DNA from: an uncultured Cytophagales bacterium
GTDB taxonomy: Bacteria; Bacteroidota; Bacteroidia; Cytophagales; Thermoflexibacteraceae
Length of the DNA stretch: 64,000 nt
Direction of reading: 5' to 3'
Assembly (NCBI GenBank): GCA_938039675.1
Contig: CALHUI010000007.1
Location: forward strand, 186,001 to 250,000
A program made the translations under genes and the position numbers. Positions within the stretch are counted from its first letter, which is position 1; each line of letters starts with the position of its first letter. The notes under the pieces are model-generated. The model did not search any database, was not told where the DNA came from, and saw nothing but the letters and a program-made list of their open reading frames with translations. Positions 37,613 to 45,817 of this stretch are shown in pieces.

Positions 37613-38752
37613 CTACTCAATCAAAAACGGCTGCGGCGAAAAACAAAGAATAAATATAAATAGGGCTATCCAGCCAAGTATTTTTCTGCCCGTGCTTAGC
37701 GGCGTTTCATCGGCGGCTTGCGGATGATAGATGCCCAGCACACGCCCCAGCAAAAACCCGAAAACTAACCAGCCCTGATAACCTTTGAGCGTAGGAAAGA
37801 AAAAAACCGTTACAAACTGCGCCCCAAATACGCTGACGGCAAGTAGCAAAACAGTTAGTTTATTGTCCGAAGTTTTACCGAATACCAAGTACAAATACAG
37901 CAAATAGAGTGGCAATGAGGTTGCCAAGTCTTCAGGGGCATCATTGGGCGTAATCATACCTAATCCAGCATAAAAGATGAAAATCCAGAACAACACCAGC
38001 GAAAAAAGGCGATGCGCCTTGCCGCCAATCAAGCCATAAAGAATGTGTCCGCCGTCCAACTGCCCGATAGGAATCAGATTCAATGCCGTAAAAAACAACG
38101 CCAAGTAGCCCGCCAGCAACCAAGGGTAGTGCATCATTTCTTGTGGTGGCGGAATGCGCTCAGAGTCTGCCACATAGGTTTTGAAAAACTCAAACAGCAA
38201 GTTGCTGCCTAAGATAACGTTGCTGCCCGGCGGCAGATTCTTGTATGCCTGCTCGTAGAACCGCACCCCAAACTGACGATACTCGGGGTGGATGTTGAAA
38301 ATGTAGTCTATGGGCGGCAGGTTGGCAAAGCCGTACCAAAGTACCCCGACGGCGACAACAAATCCCGCCAGCGGTCCGGCAATTCCCACATCAAAAAATG
38401 CCTTTGCACTGCGAATGCGGCTACGAATGCGAATGAACGCCCCCAAAGTACCGATGGATGTCGGCAAGCCCAGAAAACCCAACCACATGGGAATGTAGTA
38501 GGGCAGGCTTACCCGCAAACGGTATTTTTGAGCAGTTAAATAATGTCCGAACTCATGCACGGTCAGGATGCCCAAAAATGGCAGCGAAAAGGTCAGCCCT
38601 TGCCAAAATTCCTGCCAGCCCATCGGTCGGGCAGAATAAAGGAATGAATTGCCAAACATCCACTCTGCCCCCGCCAATGTGGTACAAATGAGAGTGATAA
38701 CAAAAAGCGACAGGTGAAGGATATAATTGCGGATTTTCGGGGGGATGCTCAT
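37613..38752 (-). CDS. Site-2 protease family (M50) intramembrane metalloprotease
   Basis: A 379-residue polytopic protein with the S2P motifs HEFGH (His66, Glu67, His70) in a membrane helix and NLIPIGQLDGGHILYGL (N-x-x-P-x-x-x-L-D-G-G) further on, together forming the zinc site. About seven helices are visible. S2P-family proteases cleave transmembrane regulators, but the plain (PDZ-less) form here matches the plastid EGY1-like/bacterial branch. Its ATG overlaps the stop of the upstream DUF2805 gene by the ATGA arrangement, so translation is coupled to the crtW-DUF2805 pair. Confidence 0.9.
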   Translation of the reverse strand: MSIPPKIRNYILHLSLFVITLICTTLAGAEWMFGNSFLYSARPMGWQEFWQGLTFSLPFLGILTVHEFGHYLTAQKYRLRVSLPYYIPMWLGFLGLPTSIGTLGAFIRIRSRIRSAKAFFDVGIAGPLAGFVVAVGVLWYGFANLPPIDYIFNIHPEYRQFGVRFYEQAYKNLPPGSNVILGSNLLFEFFKTYVADSERIPPPQEMMHYPWLLAGYLALFFTALNLIPIGQLDGGHILYGLIGGKAHRLFSLVLFWIFIFYAGLGMITPNDAPEDLATSLPLYLLYLYLVFGKTSDNKLTVLLLAVSVFGAQFVTVFFFPTLKGYQGWLVFGFLLGRVLGIYHPQAADETPLSTGRKILGWIALFIFILCFSPQPFLIE

Positions 38753-39039
38753 CTCTTACTGATTTTATTGAATGAAATTGCCCGTTGGCGACTGCAACGG
38801 TGGCGGAATCCTGTATCGGGTGATTTGGCGGCATGTTTGGTGGCTCTGCCCTGTACGCGCTCGCGCCACATTTTCCACGAAGAAAGTTTCATTTCTTGCC
38901 GCATGAGTTTGATAACGTCTTTTTCGGGCAGCCCAAATTGCGCCAAAATCGCGTCAAACGGTGTGCGGTCTTCCCACGCCATTTCTATGATGCGGCTTAC
39001 GTCTTCTTCCGAAAGTTGATATTGCTCGGCTATGCTCAT
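38749..39039 (-). CDS. TIGR03643/DUF2805 family protein
   Basis: A 96-residue protein. The conserved core QLSEEDVSRIIEMAWEDRTPFD, then AILAQFGLPEKDVIKLMRQEM and SSWKMWRERVQGRATKHA, is the TIGR03643 signature, a small helical family of unknown function common in proteobacteria and Bacteroidota. It looks like a helix-turn-helix-like domain but no DNA binding is shown. The ATG (39037-39039) overlaps the stop of crtW by ATGA and its own stop overlaps the M50 start in the same way. An in-frame extension to 39147 is rejected, as it would lie inside crtW. Confidence 0.88.
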   Translation of the reverse strand: MSIAEQYQLSEEDVSRIIEMAWEDRTPFDAILAQFGLPEKDVIKLMRQEMKLSSWKMWRERVQGRATKHAAKSPDTGFRHRCSRQRAISFNKISKR

Positions 39040-39776
39040 CGTTGGCTCAGCTCTTTTTCTTTGTGCAACAGCCACCAAGGCGTTCCCGGGCGGTTGTGAT
39101 GTTCGTAATGATAACCAAAAAAGTAACAACTCAAAAACGCCCACCAATGGTTCAGTTGTTGGCTGCGCGATTTATGGATATTTTCGGGCGCATGTTCGCC
39201 CATATGGGGCACATACGTGCCGAAATAGAATAATTGCAAGGTTGAAAATACGGCAGGCAGCATCCAGAAAACAATCAGATTTGCCATTGGCAGCACCAAC
39301 TTTAACAGGTTGTACGTTACAGCCATCAGTAAAATTTGCCAAATATTAACATATTGTTTGGCAAAGTGGAAATACCAGACAAAAAAATTGCCGCCGTGAT
39401 AGTCGGGGTCTTTGTCTGTGCCTACAAATCGGTGATGCAGGTGGTGCTTGCGGTTCAGGTTATCGTAAAAGTTGAACGAAAACAGGATGCAGCAAATCCG
39501 CCCAATCCATTCGTTGAGTTTTTTGTTGGTCGAAACTACGCCGTGCATGGCATCATGCGCTGTGATAAACAAACCCGTGTACAGATGCGTAAGCAATAAA
39601 AACAGCAGGTAAGTTATCGGCGAATAGAAATCCAAGCGATAAAAACCGATGGCATAGCTCATCACCAATGCCCACAACCCGATAATCACGGCTGCAATCC
39701 ATACCCCTTTCCCCGACTTGACCTGCCGGCGGAAAGAGGTTTGAGCGGCGTAATCGGCTACTGCTTCGTTTGACAT
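39036..39776 (-). CDS. crtW: CrtW-type beta-carotene 4-ketolase (fatty-acid-hydroxylase superfamily)
   Basis: A 246-residue integral membrane di-iron oxygenase that likely converts beta-carotene to canthaxanthin or related ketocarotenoids. The histidine clusters are intact: HDAMHG (about 73-78), RKHHLHHRF and DKDPDYHGG (about 107-125), and GYHYEHHNRP (about 219-228). Four membrane helices are visible between them. CrtW shares the histidine pattern with desaturases, but the HDAMHGVV...KKLNEWIGR...LNRKHHLHH sequence and the DPDYHGG follow-up fit CrtW best. First gene of a three-gene coupled operon. No other carotenoid gene is in the window. Confidence 0.8.
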   Translation of the reverse strand: MSNEAVADYAAQTSFRRQVKSGKGVWIAAVIIGLWALVMSYAIGFYRLDFYSPITYLLFLLLTHLYTGLFITAHDAMHGVVSTNKKLNEWIGRICCILFSFNFYDNLNRKHHLHHRFVGTDKDPDYHGGNFFVWYFHFAKQYVNIWQILLMAVTYNLLKLVLPMANLIVFWMLPAVFSTLQLFYFGTYVPHMGEHAPENIHKSRSQQLNHWWAFLSCYFFGYHYEHHNRPGTPWWLLHKEKELSQR

Positions 39777-39792
39777 AATTGGTGTTTTATGG

Positions 39793-40836
39793 TTAATAAC
39801 CGATGTAGCTTGCGTTTGTTCTTTTCACTCGGCTAAAATCCGTTCTATCTCGGCAACCAACAAGCCTGTCAGGCGGCTGATTTCCGCCAAGTTCTGCCCC
39901 TGACTGTGCAGCAACCTGACTGACACAACTTGCAGTTGTAATTTTTCCTTCCGCTCTTGCTTGGCTTTCTGCTCGGCAGTTTGTCGCAAGCACTGCGCTT
40001 CTTCTCTTTTCTTTGTTGCCTTTCCTCACCGGCTCGTTTTCCGCTGTTTCTATGCGAAACTCGTAGTCGTTCAACTCGCACAAAAAGTCATCCTCTATCT
40101 GCATCTTATTGCGCATCTCTTTGCTCTGTACCGCCGCCTGCAAACAGCGTATCACCGGACGATACCGCTCGGGAAAATCCCCCTCCCGAACATTCATGAT
40201 GTGATGACTCTCGTCTATCTGCTCTTGGTCGAATATGCCCAACAGCGTTTCCAACTCGTTCCGCCAACGATGACTCAACGCGGGCACGTTGATTATCAAA
40301 CCCTCGTAAAACAGCGACGGCACAAAATCACCTTTTAAACCCAACAACTCGCCCGTGTGGTGGTCCCGAACCGATGTTTGCGGTTTCACTACCGGAACGT
40401 CGGCGTATTCCTGCAAGCTCTTGCCTAAAATGAAAATGGCATATATCGGGATGCCTGACTTGTAACGCCAACCTTGACGGCTGACTATCCACCGAAACAA
40501 GTCCGTATTCATGTATTGCCTGCCCAAATACGACCGAAACCGAATCATGTCGTTGGTCAGCTTGGCTTTTTGCAGCTCGATGATGATTTGCCGTTCTTTG
40601 CCTGTTTGGGTGCGAATCTGCGCGGCAAAGTCCAAAGAGTAGAACGTTAAGCCCGTAGTAAACTCGATGCGCGAAGACTGCCCTTCCTGACCGAAGTCGG
40701 TGCTTAATTCCTGCGGCTGAAACTGCAACCCAACAATTTCCTTGCCCAACAGTGCCGACAGGAAAATCCGCGCCGCCTTGTTGTCTTCCATCAGGTACTT
40801 GAATACCACGTCGTATATCGGATTGGCTATTTGCAT
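39793..40836 (-). pseudogene. Frameshifted Rpn family nuclease/recombination-promoting protein
   Basis: The first about 265 codons encode a typical Rpn/PD-(D/E)XK nuclease family protein: NPIYDVVFKYLMEDNKAARIFLSALLG, LDFAAQIRTQTGKERQIIIELQKAK (catalytic D...ExK region) and IRFRSYLGRQYMNTDLF. Near 40020-40040 the frame departs. The current frame gives a low-quality tail to 39793, while another frame continues EEAQCLRQTAEQKAKQERKEKL then LAEISRLTGLLVAEIERILAE, the standard coiled-coil and helix-turn-like family ending, with a native stop at 39825-39827. One indel in the AG-rich run explains this. It starts 3 bp after the holB stop, so the two share a transcript. Confidence 0.82.
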
Positions 40837-40839
40837 GGG

Positions 40840-41976
40840 CTATTTCAATTTCAACAGGTTGCCTATTCGGAAGGAAAGACTTAAAAACGCCATTCGCGGG
40901 TTGGCGTTGCGCTCAATTTCGTAATACGTCCGATTGAAAACATCGCTCAAAAGCGCAAGGTTTCTTTCATTGATGACTTTTGAAAAGTTGCGGACAAATT
41001 CCAGCGCATCGGCTGTGAGCCGCGTGCCTGCCTCGCCCAAGTGTTGAAAAGCAAGCGACTCGCGCAGAATGGTAAGCCCGTATTGCAGGATACCTTTTTG
41101 TGTCTCTTTGTCCAATCCCGCGAATCGGTCGGCTTCTTTGATGAGCGCCGCCACGTCGGGCTTGAAACAGAGGCGCATCCAATTGCGAAAGGCATTTTGC
41201 CCCGTTTGGTCGGCGGCTTCTGCCATCCGTAGGGCCTGATTGAGGTTTCCGTTGGCAAGCAGTGCCGTTTGACGAGCTTTTTCCGTCGGCATTCCGTACT
41301 TTCGTTCCAATACCGCTATAAGTTCGGCATCGGTGTAGGGGCGCACGCTGACCAACTGCGTCCGCGAAAGAATAGTCGGCAGCACCTGTTCGATTTGCTG
41401 AGCTACCAACAGGAAAACGGTTTTTTCGGGCGGCTCTTCCAAAATTTTCAGAATGGCGTTGGCAGCACTCACGTTCATCAGCTCGGGCAGCCAAATGAGC
41501 ATCACTTTGTAAGTTGCTTCAAACGATTTGAGCGACAGATTTTTGATGATGTTGCGCCCTTCCTGCACGGGAATGATGCACTGCTTGTTTTCCGCACCCA
41601 ATTCACCCGCCCAATCTGCCAGATTGCCGTAGGGTTTATGTTTCAGAAATTCGCGCCACTCTTTCAGAAAGGCACTGCTGACTGCTTCCTCGCGTTTGGT
41701 GATTTGCTTGGTGGTTGCTGTGGGAAAAACAAAATGTAAATCGGGGTGGATATAGCGGTCGTATTTGTAGCAAGAAGCGCAAATCCCACAGGAATCGGCG
41801 CTGTTTTCGTTGCGGTTTTCGCAATTCAGAAACGTAGCATAAGCCAGTGCCAGTGTGAGGTTTGGGCTGCCTTCACGCCCCAGCCAAAGTTGCGCGTGCG
41901 GAATCTGCCCCACCTTAACGGCAGCGATAAGCGATTGTTTGAGTTGGTCAAAACCTGTGATGTCGTTGAAACGCAT
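40840..41976 (-). CDS. holB: DNA polymerase III subunit delta'
   Basis: The delta' subunit of the clamp loader. The 378-residue protein begins with RFNDITGFDQLKQSLIAAV and IPHAQLWLGREGSPNLTLALAYA, where the Walker A lysine is absent (GREGSPNLTL), as expected for the inactive delta' ATPase fold. Four cysteines of the zinc module (CENRN, CGICASC) lie at about residues 52-68, then the conserved NAANAILKILEEPPEKT (as SAANAILKILEEPPEKT) and ILSRTQLVSVRP. Starts 3 nt after the acetyltransferase end and is followed by the Rpn gene. The second subunit gene, holA, is 6 kb away on the other strand. Confidence 0.92.
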   Translation of the reverse strand: MRFNDITGFDQLKQSLIAAVKVGQIPHAQLWLGREGSPNLTLALAYATFLNCENRNENSADSCGICASCYKYDRYIHPDLHFVFPTATTKQITKREEAVSSAFLKEWREFLKHKPYGNLADWAGELGAENKQCIIPVQEGRNIIKNLSLKSFEATYKVMLIWLPELMNVSAANAILKILEEPPEKTVFLLVAQQIEQVLPTILSRTQLVSVRPYTDAELIAVLERKYGMPTEKARQTALLANGNLNQALRMAEAADQTGQNAFRNWMRLCFKPDVAALIKEADRFAGLDKETQKGILQYGLTILRESLAFQHLGEAGTRLTADALEFVRNFSKVINERNLALLSDVFNRTYYEIERNANPRMAFLSLSFRIGNLLKLK

Positions 41977-41979
41977 GGC

Positions 41980-42399
41980 TTACAACTTCTTCTGAAAGTG
42001 AAACCCAAGTATTTTGTAGCCTTGATTGAACCAGAATTTATGCCCACGCTCGTTAGTTACATAGGCGTTCAACTCTGAGGCGATGCAGCCGATAGAGCGG
42101 GCGTAGTCAAAAATCCAATGCATCATCAGTTCACCTACGCCACGGCTGCGATAGTCGGGATGGATGATGACATTATCGGGTTCAATGTGTTTGCCTACAT
42201 AAAATTTAACCAAAATCCAGATGCCGGAAATGCCAATCAGGCGGTCGCCATCGTACACGCCAACGCACTGATAGCCCAGTGGCAGCATCTGTTCCAGCCG
42301 TTCGCGCAGCACTTCTTCGGGCAAATCGGGGTTGGTCATTTTCACCAGCGGCAAGATGGAATGTATTTCTTCGGTGGGAATGAGTCGGACTTCAAACAT
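41980..42399 (-). CDS. GNAT family N-acetyltransferase
   Basis: A 139-residue acyltransferase. GNAT signs are the RLIGISGIWILVKFYVGKHIE region (beta4), then VIIHPDYRSRGVGELMMHWIFDYAR (the acetyl-CoA loop, IHPDYRSRGVG) and ELNAYVTNERGHKFWFNQGYKILGFHFQK (terminal motif). The family cannot be narrowed; ALS-type side-chain acetylation is as possible as small-molecule acylation. It precedes holB by 3 nt, so it may be expressed with it. Confidence 0.85.
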   Translation of the reverse strand: MFEVRLIPTEEIHSILPLVKMTNPDLPEEVLRERLEQMLPLGYQCVGVYDGDRLIGISGIWILVKFYVGKHIEPDNVIIHPDYRSRGVGELMMHWIFDYARSIGCIASELNAYVTNERGHKFWFNQGYKILGFHFQKKL

Positions 42400-42422
42400 A
42401 AAAAAAGCATTGTGCGTAGCGC

Positions 42423-42430
42423 CAAAGTTA
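42423..42430 (-). promoter_or_regulatory. Candidate -7 element for the acetyltransferase-holB unit
   Basis: Minus strand TAACTTTG, an exact TAnnTTTG match, 23 nt before the start codon. No TTG at correct spacing. Confidence 0.4.
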
Positions 42431-42583
42431 GCGGTTTGTCCAGAATTGTTTGAAAAAACAATAGCATTGCCGTCTGTTGCTGCTAAATGTAGATAGTAGG
42501 CTTTTGCCTAAAATTCTTGTTATCGGAAATTTTTCTTCTGACAGATTGCGTAAATTGAGCAATTCTTAACTATTGCTTAACTT

Positions 42584-43546
42584 ATGTCATTCCTACTGTT
42601 TCCTTATACCGAAGTAGTATTTAGCGTAGGCAATATTGAAAAAGCAGCTGCTATTTACCGCGATTATATGGGCTGGCAGGTTGTGCATACCGCCCAAGGC
42701 GACCGCCAACAGCCTGCATTTTGGCAGTTGCCCGAACATTGTACGGCAGATGAAATGCTACTTAGGCTACCCGGCACCGACAAAGGGCAAATCCGCCTGT
42801 TAAAATTCAACGGTGTGGCACAAGAGTACATCCGACCCGGAGCCCAGAGTTGGGATACGGGTGGCTATTTAGACATTGACCTGCGCGTAGATGACATGCA
42901 ACAAGTCCAAGATGACCTGCGCGAAATGGGGTGGCATGGCATTAGTAATCCCGTAGAAATGCAGATGGGGCCTTTTCTATTGCAAGAACTTTTGATGAAA
43001 GGCCACGACGAAATTATGATTGCCTTTGTGCACCGCATAGACCCGCCGCAACAAACAATGGAAGGTGGCCGCCATATTGTCAGCAACGTTTACCTGTCGG
43101 CAATGATTGTTAAAGACTTGGAGCGTGCCAAACACTTCTTTATCCATCAGTTAGGGTTTCAACTGCTCAATCAAATGACCATTTGCCGCAATACGCCCGG
43201 CCCTACCATTTTTGGTTTTCCGCATAATGTAGCACCTCATGCACCTGCACATCTGGCTATTGTTTCGCCCGACGGCTCGCGCGACCATATGCTGGATATT
43301 ATCAAAATTGATAACGTAATCGGAGAAGATTTTTCTGACAGAGGCGTACCGCCCAATCGCGGCGTACTGATGTTTCGCTTTCCGGTGCAGGGGCTGCGCG
43401 CCTATGCAGACTTTGTGCTGCAGAATGGCGCAGTGCTGCAAATTCCTGTTACGCGCACGCATATAGCCCCGTATGGCGACGTAGAGGCGTTCGCTGTGCG
43501 CTCTCCTGATGGTTGCTGGCTGGAATTTTATGAAGTAATACCGTAG
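42584..43546 (+). CDS. Two-domain VOC (glyoxalase/dioxygenase superfamily) protein
   Basis: A 320-residue protein with two vicinal-oxygen-chelate domains: the first starts YTEVVFSVGNIEKAAAIYRDYMGW, the second VYLSAMIVKDLERAKHFFIHQLGFQL, each followed by the beta-alpha-beta-beta-beta arrangement. Candidate metal ligands are the glutamate/histidine residues near each domain end, such as VLQIPVTRTHI and WLEFYEVIP. The family covers glyoxalases, ring-cleaving dioxygenases and resistance proteins, so the substrate is open. No pathway neighbours help: the next gene is a DsbA-family oxidoreductase 150 nt on. Confidence 0.8.
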   Translation: MSFLLFPYTEVVFSVGNIEKAAAIYRDYMGWQVVHTAQGDRQQPAFWQLPEHCTADEMLLRLPGTDKGQIRLLKFNGVAQEYIRPGAQSWDTGGYLDIDLRVDDMQQVQDDLREMGWHGISNPVEMQMGPFLLQELLMKGHDEIMIAFVHRIDPPQQTMEGGRHIVSNVYLSAMIVKDLERAKHFFIHQLGFQLLNQMTICRNTPGPTIFGFPHNVAPHAPAHLAIVSPDGSRDHMLDIIKIDNVIGEDFSDRGVPPNRGVLMFRFPVQGLRAYADFVLQNGAVLQIPVTRTHIAPYGDVEAFAVRSPDGCWLEFYEVIP

Positions 43547-43696
43547 CAGTTGTCCGACTGTGTGCTTAATCGCACATTTCCGAACAACTATTTACCCGTT
43601 TGTGTTAGCCATGCATTTGCTTGCTGTCATCAGAGGTTTATGACTGCCAACAGCAAGCAAAGACCAATAAACCTGTCCCTTGTATTTAGCAATTTT

Positions 43697-44311
43697 ATGA
43701 AAGTAGAAATCTGGTCGGACATCATATGTCCGTTTTGTTATATCGGGAAGCGCCGTTTTGAGCATGCCTTGTCACTGTTCCCGCAGGCTGACAAGGTGCA
43801 AATTGAATGGAAAAGTTTTCAGTTAGACCCCGAAAGTACTACCAATACTTCCCAAAACTATGCACAGGTTTTGGCAGAAAAGAAAAATATGCCCTTGCTA
43901 CAGGTGCGCGAGATGTTTGCCAACGTGGCAGAAATGGGACGCGACGAAGGTTTACGCCTGGATTTTGACAAGGCAATAGTAGCCAATTCGTTGCAGGCAC
44001 ACCGATTTACATATCTTGCCAAAGCACATGGTAAACAAAATGAAGCCGAAGAATTGCTCTTCAAAGCACACTTTACGGACGGTAAAAACATAGATGATAC
44101 AGAGGTACTGGCACAATTAGGCGAAAAAATCGGTATTGGCGCAACTGCCGTGCGCAAAATGTTGGCATCGGAAGCCTACATATCCGACGTGCAGCGCGAC
44201 CAGTACGAAGCCTACCAGATAGGAGTGCGCGGCGTGCCGTTCTTTGTTTTCAATAACAAATATGCCATATCGGGTGCACAGGAAAGCCGCGTATTTCTTT
44301 CTGCCCTGTAA
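43697..44311 (+). CDS. DsbA/FrnE-like thioredoxin-fold oxidoreductase with premature stop
   Basis: A DsbA-family disulfide isomerase-like protein, cytosolic by its lack of a signal peptide. It starts MKVEIWSDIICPFCYIGKRRFE with the CPFC active site, and has the inserted helical domain with VANSLQAHRFTYLAKAHGK, then IGVRGVPFFVFNNKYAISGAQ (the cis-proline loop). The frame stops with TAA at 44309-44311 after SRVFLSAL. The next 28 codons continue in the same frame (QSFREWQQNNAAIQILTEGT, then SCSADGIC) to another TAA at 44396-44398. They resemble the normal family tail with its closing C-x-x-x-G-x-C. So one nonsense codon appears to remove the C-terminal helix. An open in-frame stretch upstream to 43550 is not used. 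Confidence 0.85.
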   Translation: MKVEIWSDIICPFCYIGKRRFEHALSLFPQADKVQIEWKSFQLDPESTTNTSQNYAQVLAEKKNMPLLQVREMFANVAEMGRDEGLRLDFDKAIVANSLQAHRFTYLAKAHGKQNEAEELLFKAHFTDGKNIDDTEVLAQLGEKIGIGATAVRKMLASEAYISDVQRDQYEAYQIGVRGVPFFVFNNKYAISGAQESRVFLSAL

Positions 44312-44465
44312 CAATCGTTCAGAGAATGGCAGCAAAACAATGCCGCCATTCAAATATTGACAGAGGGCACAAGTTGCTCAGCGGACGGAATTTGCTAAAA
44401 TCGCTTTACAGGGTTTGCCCCATCACCATATGAAAAAAACAAACTAAAGAATTAAGTTTGAGACT

Positions 44466-45749
44466 ATGAAAAAGTGGATTGCATTAGTTTGGTTTTCTAT
44501 GGTAGCTTTTTCGATGGCTGCTCAACAGGAAGCAGAAACTCGTTGCGGTTTTTATCTTAGCCCCGAATCGCGGGAAAAAATGGCTTACTTTTTTGACAAT
44601 GCCGATAAACTGGGACAAGCACCTGCCAATGCCCGCACGGAAAATGTGGTCTATCGCATTCCGCTGATTTTCCACGTATTCCACTATGGCGAACCTGTCG
44701 GCACGGGCACCAACATCAGTGCAGCACAGATTTATTCGCAGATAGAAGTTTTGAATGAAGATTTTCGTCGCCTGAACCCCGACCGAACCGAAACATTGCC
44801 AGAATTTCAGTCGGTAGCGGCAGATGTAGGCATTGAGTTTTACCCGGCGGCTTATGACTCTGCGGGTCGGTTATTGCCCGAAAGAGGCATTCGCAGATAT
44901 CGGATTGAGCGCATTCCGGGCTTTTTCTGGACAAATGAGACCTTAGACCGCGACCTGAAACCGCAAACCATCTGGGACCCCACTCGCTACCTGAACGTGT
45001 GGGTTATAGACAGCTTGCGCCTCAACAACCGCGTAGGGTTAGCCTATGCACAATTTCCCGACCTGAGCGGCTTGCAAGGGCTTCCGCAACAAGGCGGGCT
45101 TGCACTTACCGACGGGCTGGTTATTCGCTATAACCGCATCGGCTCTTACAACAAAGTGCGCGTTACACAGTTGGAACGCGGACCCTATAACTTAGGCCGT
45201 ACACTAACCCATGAAATGGGACATTTTTTAGGCCTGCTGCATCCGTTTGACCAATACTCCTGCACAACAGATGGAGACTTTTGCCCCGATACACCGCCGA
45301 CCAATACAGAAAATTTCCGTTGTAACCTAAGCACGCGCTACTGCACCAATGCCCCTACCCCTACCATGATTCAAAATTACATGGACTTTACCGATGACTT
45401 CTGCATGAATATTTTTACGCAGTGTCAGGCACAGCGTATGAGGCGCATAATGGAGGTCAGTCCGCGCCGACGTGAATTGCTGACTTCTACAGTAGGTCTG
45501 GAATCGGAAGAGATACGCCCCGAAGTACGGCTGTATCCCAATCCTGCGCAGGGCAACTTTAAGGTTGCAATAACAGGTGCACAGGCAATTGGCTATCAGC
45601 TGTATGATACCATGGGAAGGCAAATAGCCACGGGCAGCCTCACGGATAATGAAGTTGATTTTTTGCTGGAAGGCAATCCCAAAGGATTGTATTTGTTACA
45701 AATACATACTTCCAAAGGCACGGTGTTAAAGCGGTTGATGGTAAAGTAA
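44466..45749 (+). CDS. T9SS-exported M43 (pappalysin-like) zinc metalloprotease
   Basis: A 427-residue secreted protease. It has a signal peptide (MKKWIALVWFSMVAFSMAAQQ), an M43 catalytic domain with HEMGHFLGLLH (His249, Glu250, His253, His259; the HExxHxxGxxH zinc motif) and a Met-turn region (MIQNYMDFTDDFCMN). Several cysteines lie between the two, likely disulfides. The end is a T9SS type A sorting domain: VRLYPNPAQGNF, then YQLYDTMGRQIATG, and KGLYLLQIHTSKGTVLKRLMVK. This makes it a direct candidate substrate of the gld/por machinery in the left part of the window. It is monocistronic and converges on bshC. Confidence 0.92.
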   Translation: MKKWIALVWFSMVAFSMAAQQEAETRCGFYLSPESREKMAYFFDNADKLGQAPANARTENVVYRIPLIFHVFHYGEPVGTGTNISAAQIYSQIEVLNEDFRRLNPDRTETLPEFQSVAADVGIEFYPAAYDSAGRLLPERGIRRYRIERIPGFFWTNETLDRDLKPQTIWDPTRYLNVWVIDSLRLNNRVGLAYAQFPDLSGLQGLPQQGGLALTDGLVIRYNRIGSYNKVRVTQLERGPYNLGRTLTHEMGHFLGLLHPFDQYSCTTDGDFCPDTPPTNTENFRCNLSTRYCTNAPTPTMIQNYMDFTDDFCMNIFTQCQAQRMRRIMEVSPRRRELLTSTVGLESEEIRPEVRLYPNPAQGNFKVAITGAQAIGYQLYDTMGRQIATGSLTDNEVDFLLEGNPKGLYLLQIHTSKGTVLKRLMVK

Positions 45750-45817
45750 ATCAGGCAAATGAGCAAAACACTTGGACTTTTTACAGAAACATATGTCGGT
45801 ATGATTTGCTTACTTAC

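Noticed and set aside
39793-40836. Rpn gene as part of an insertion sequence
   Set aside because: No terminal inverted repeats or target duplications are visible around it, and Rpn genes normally stand alone.
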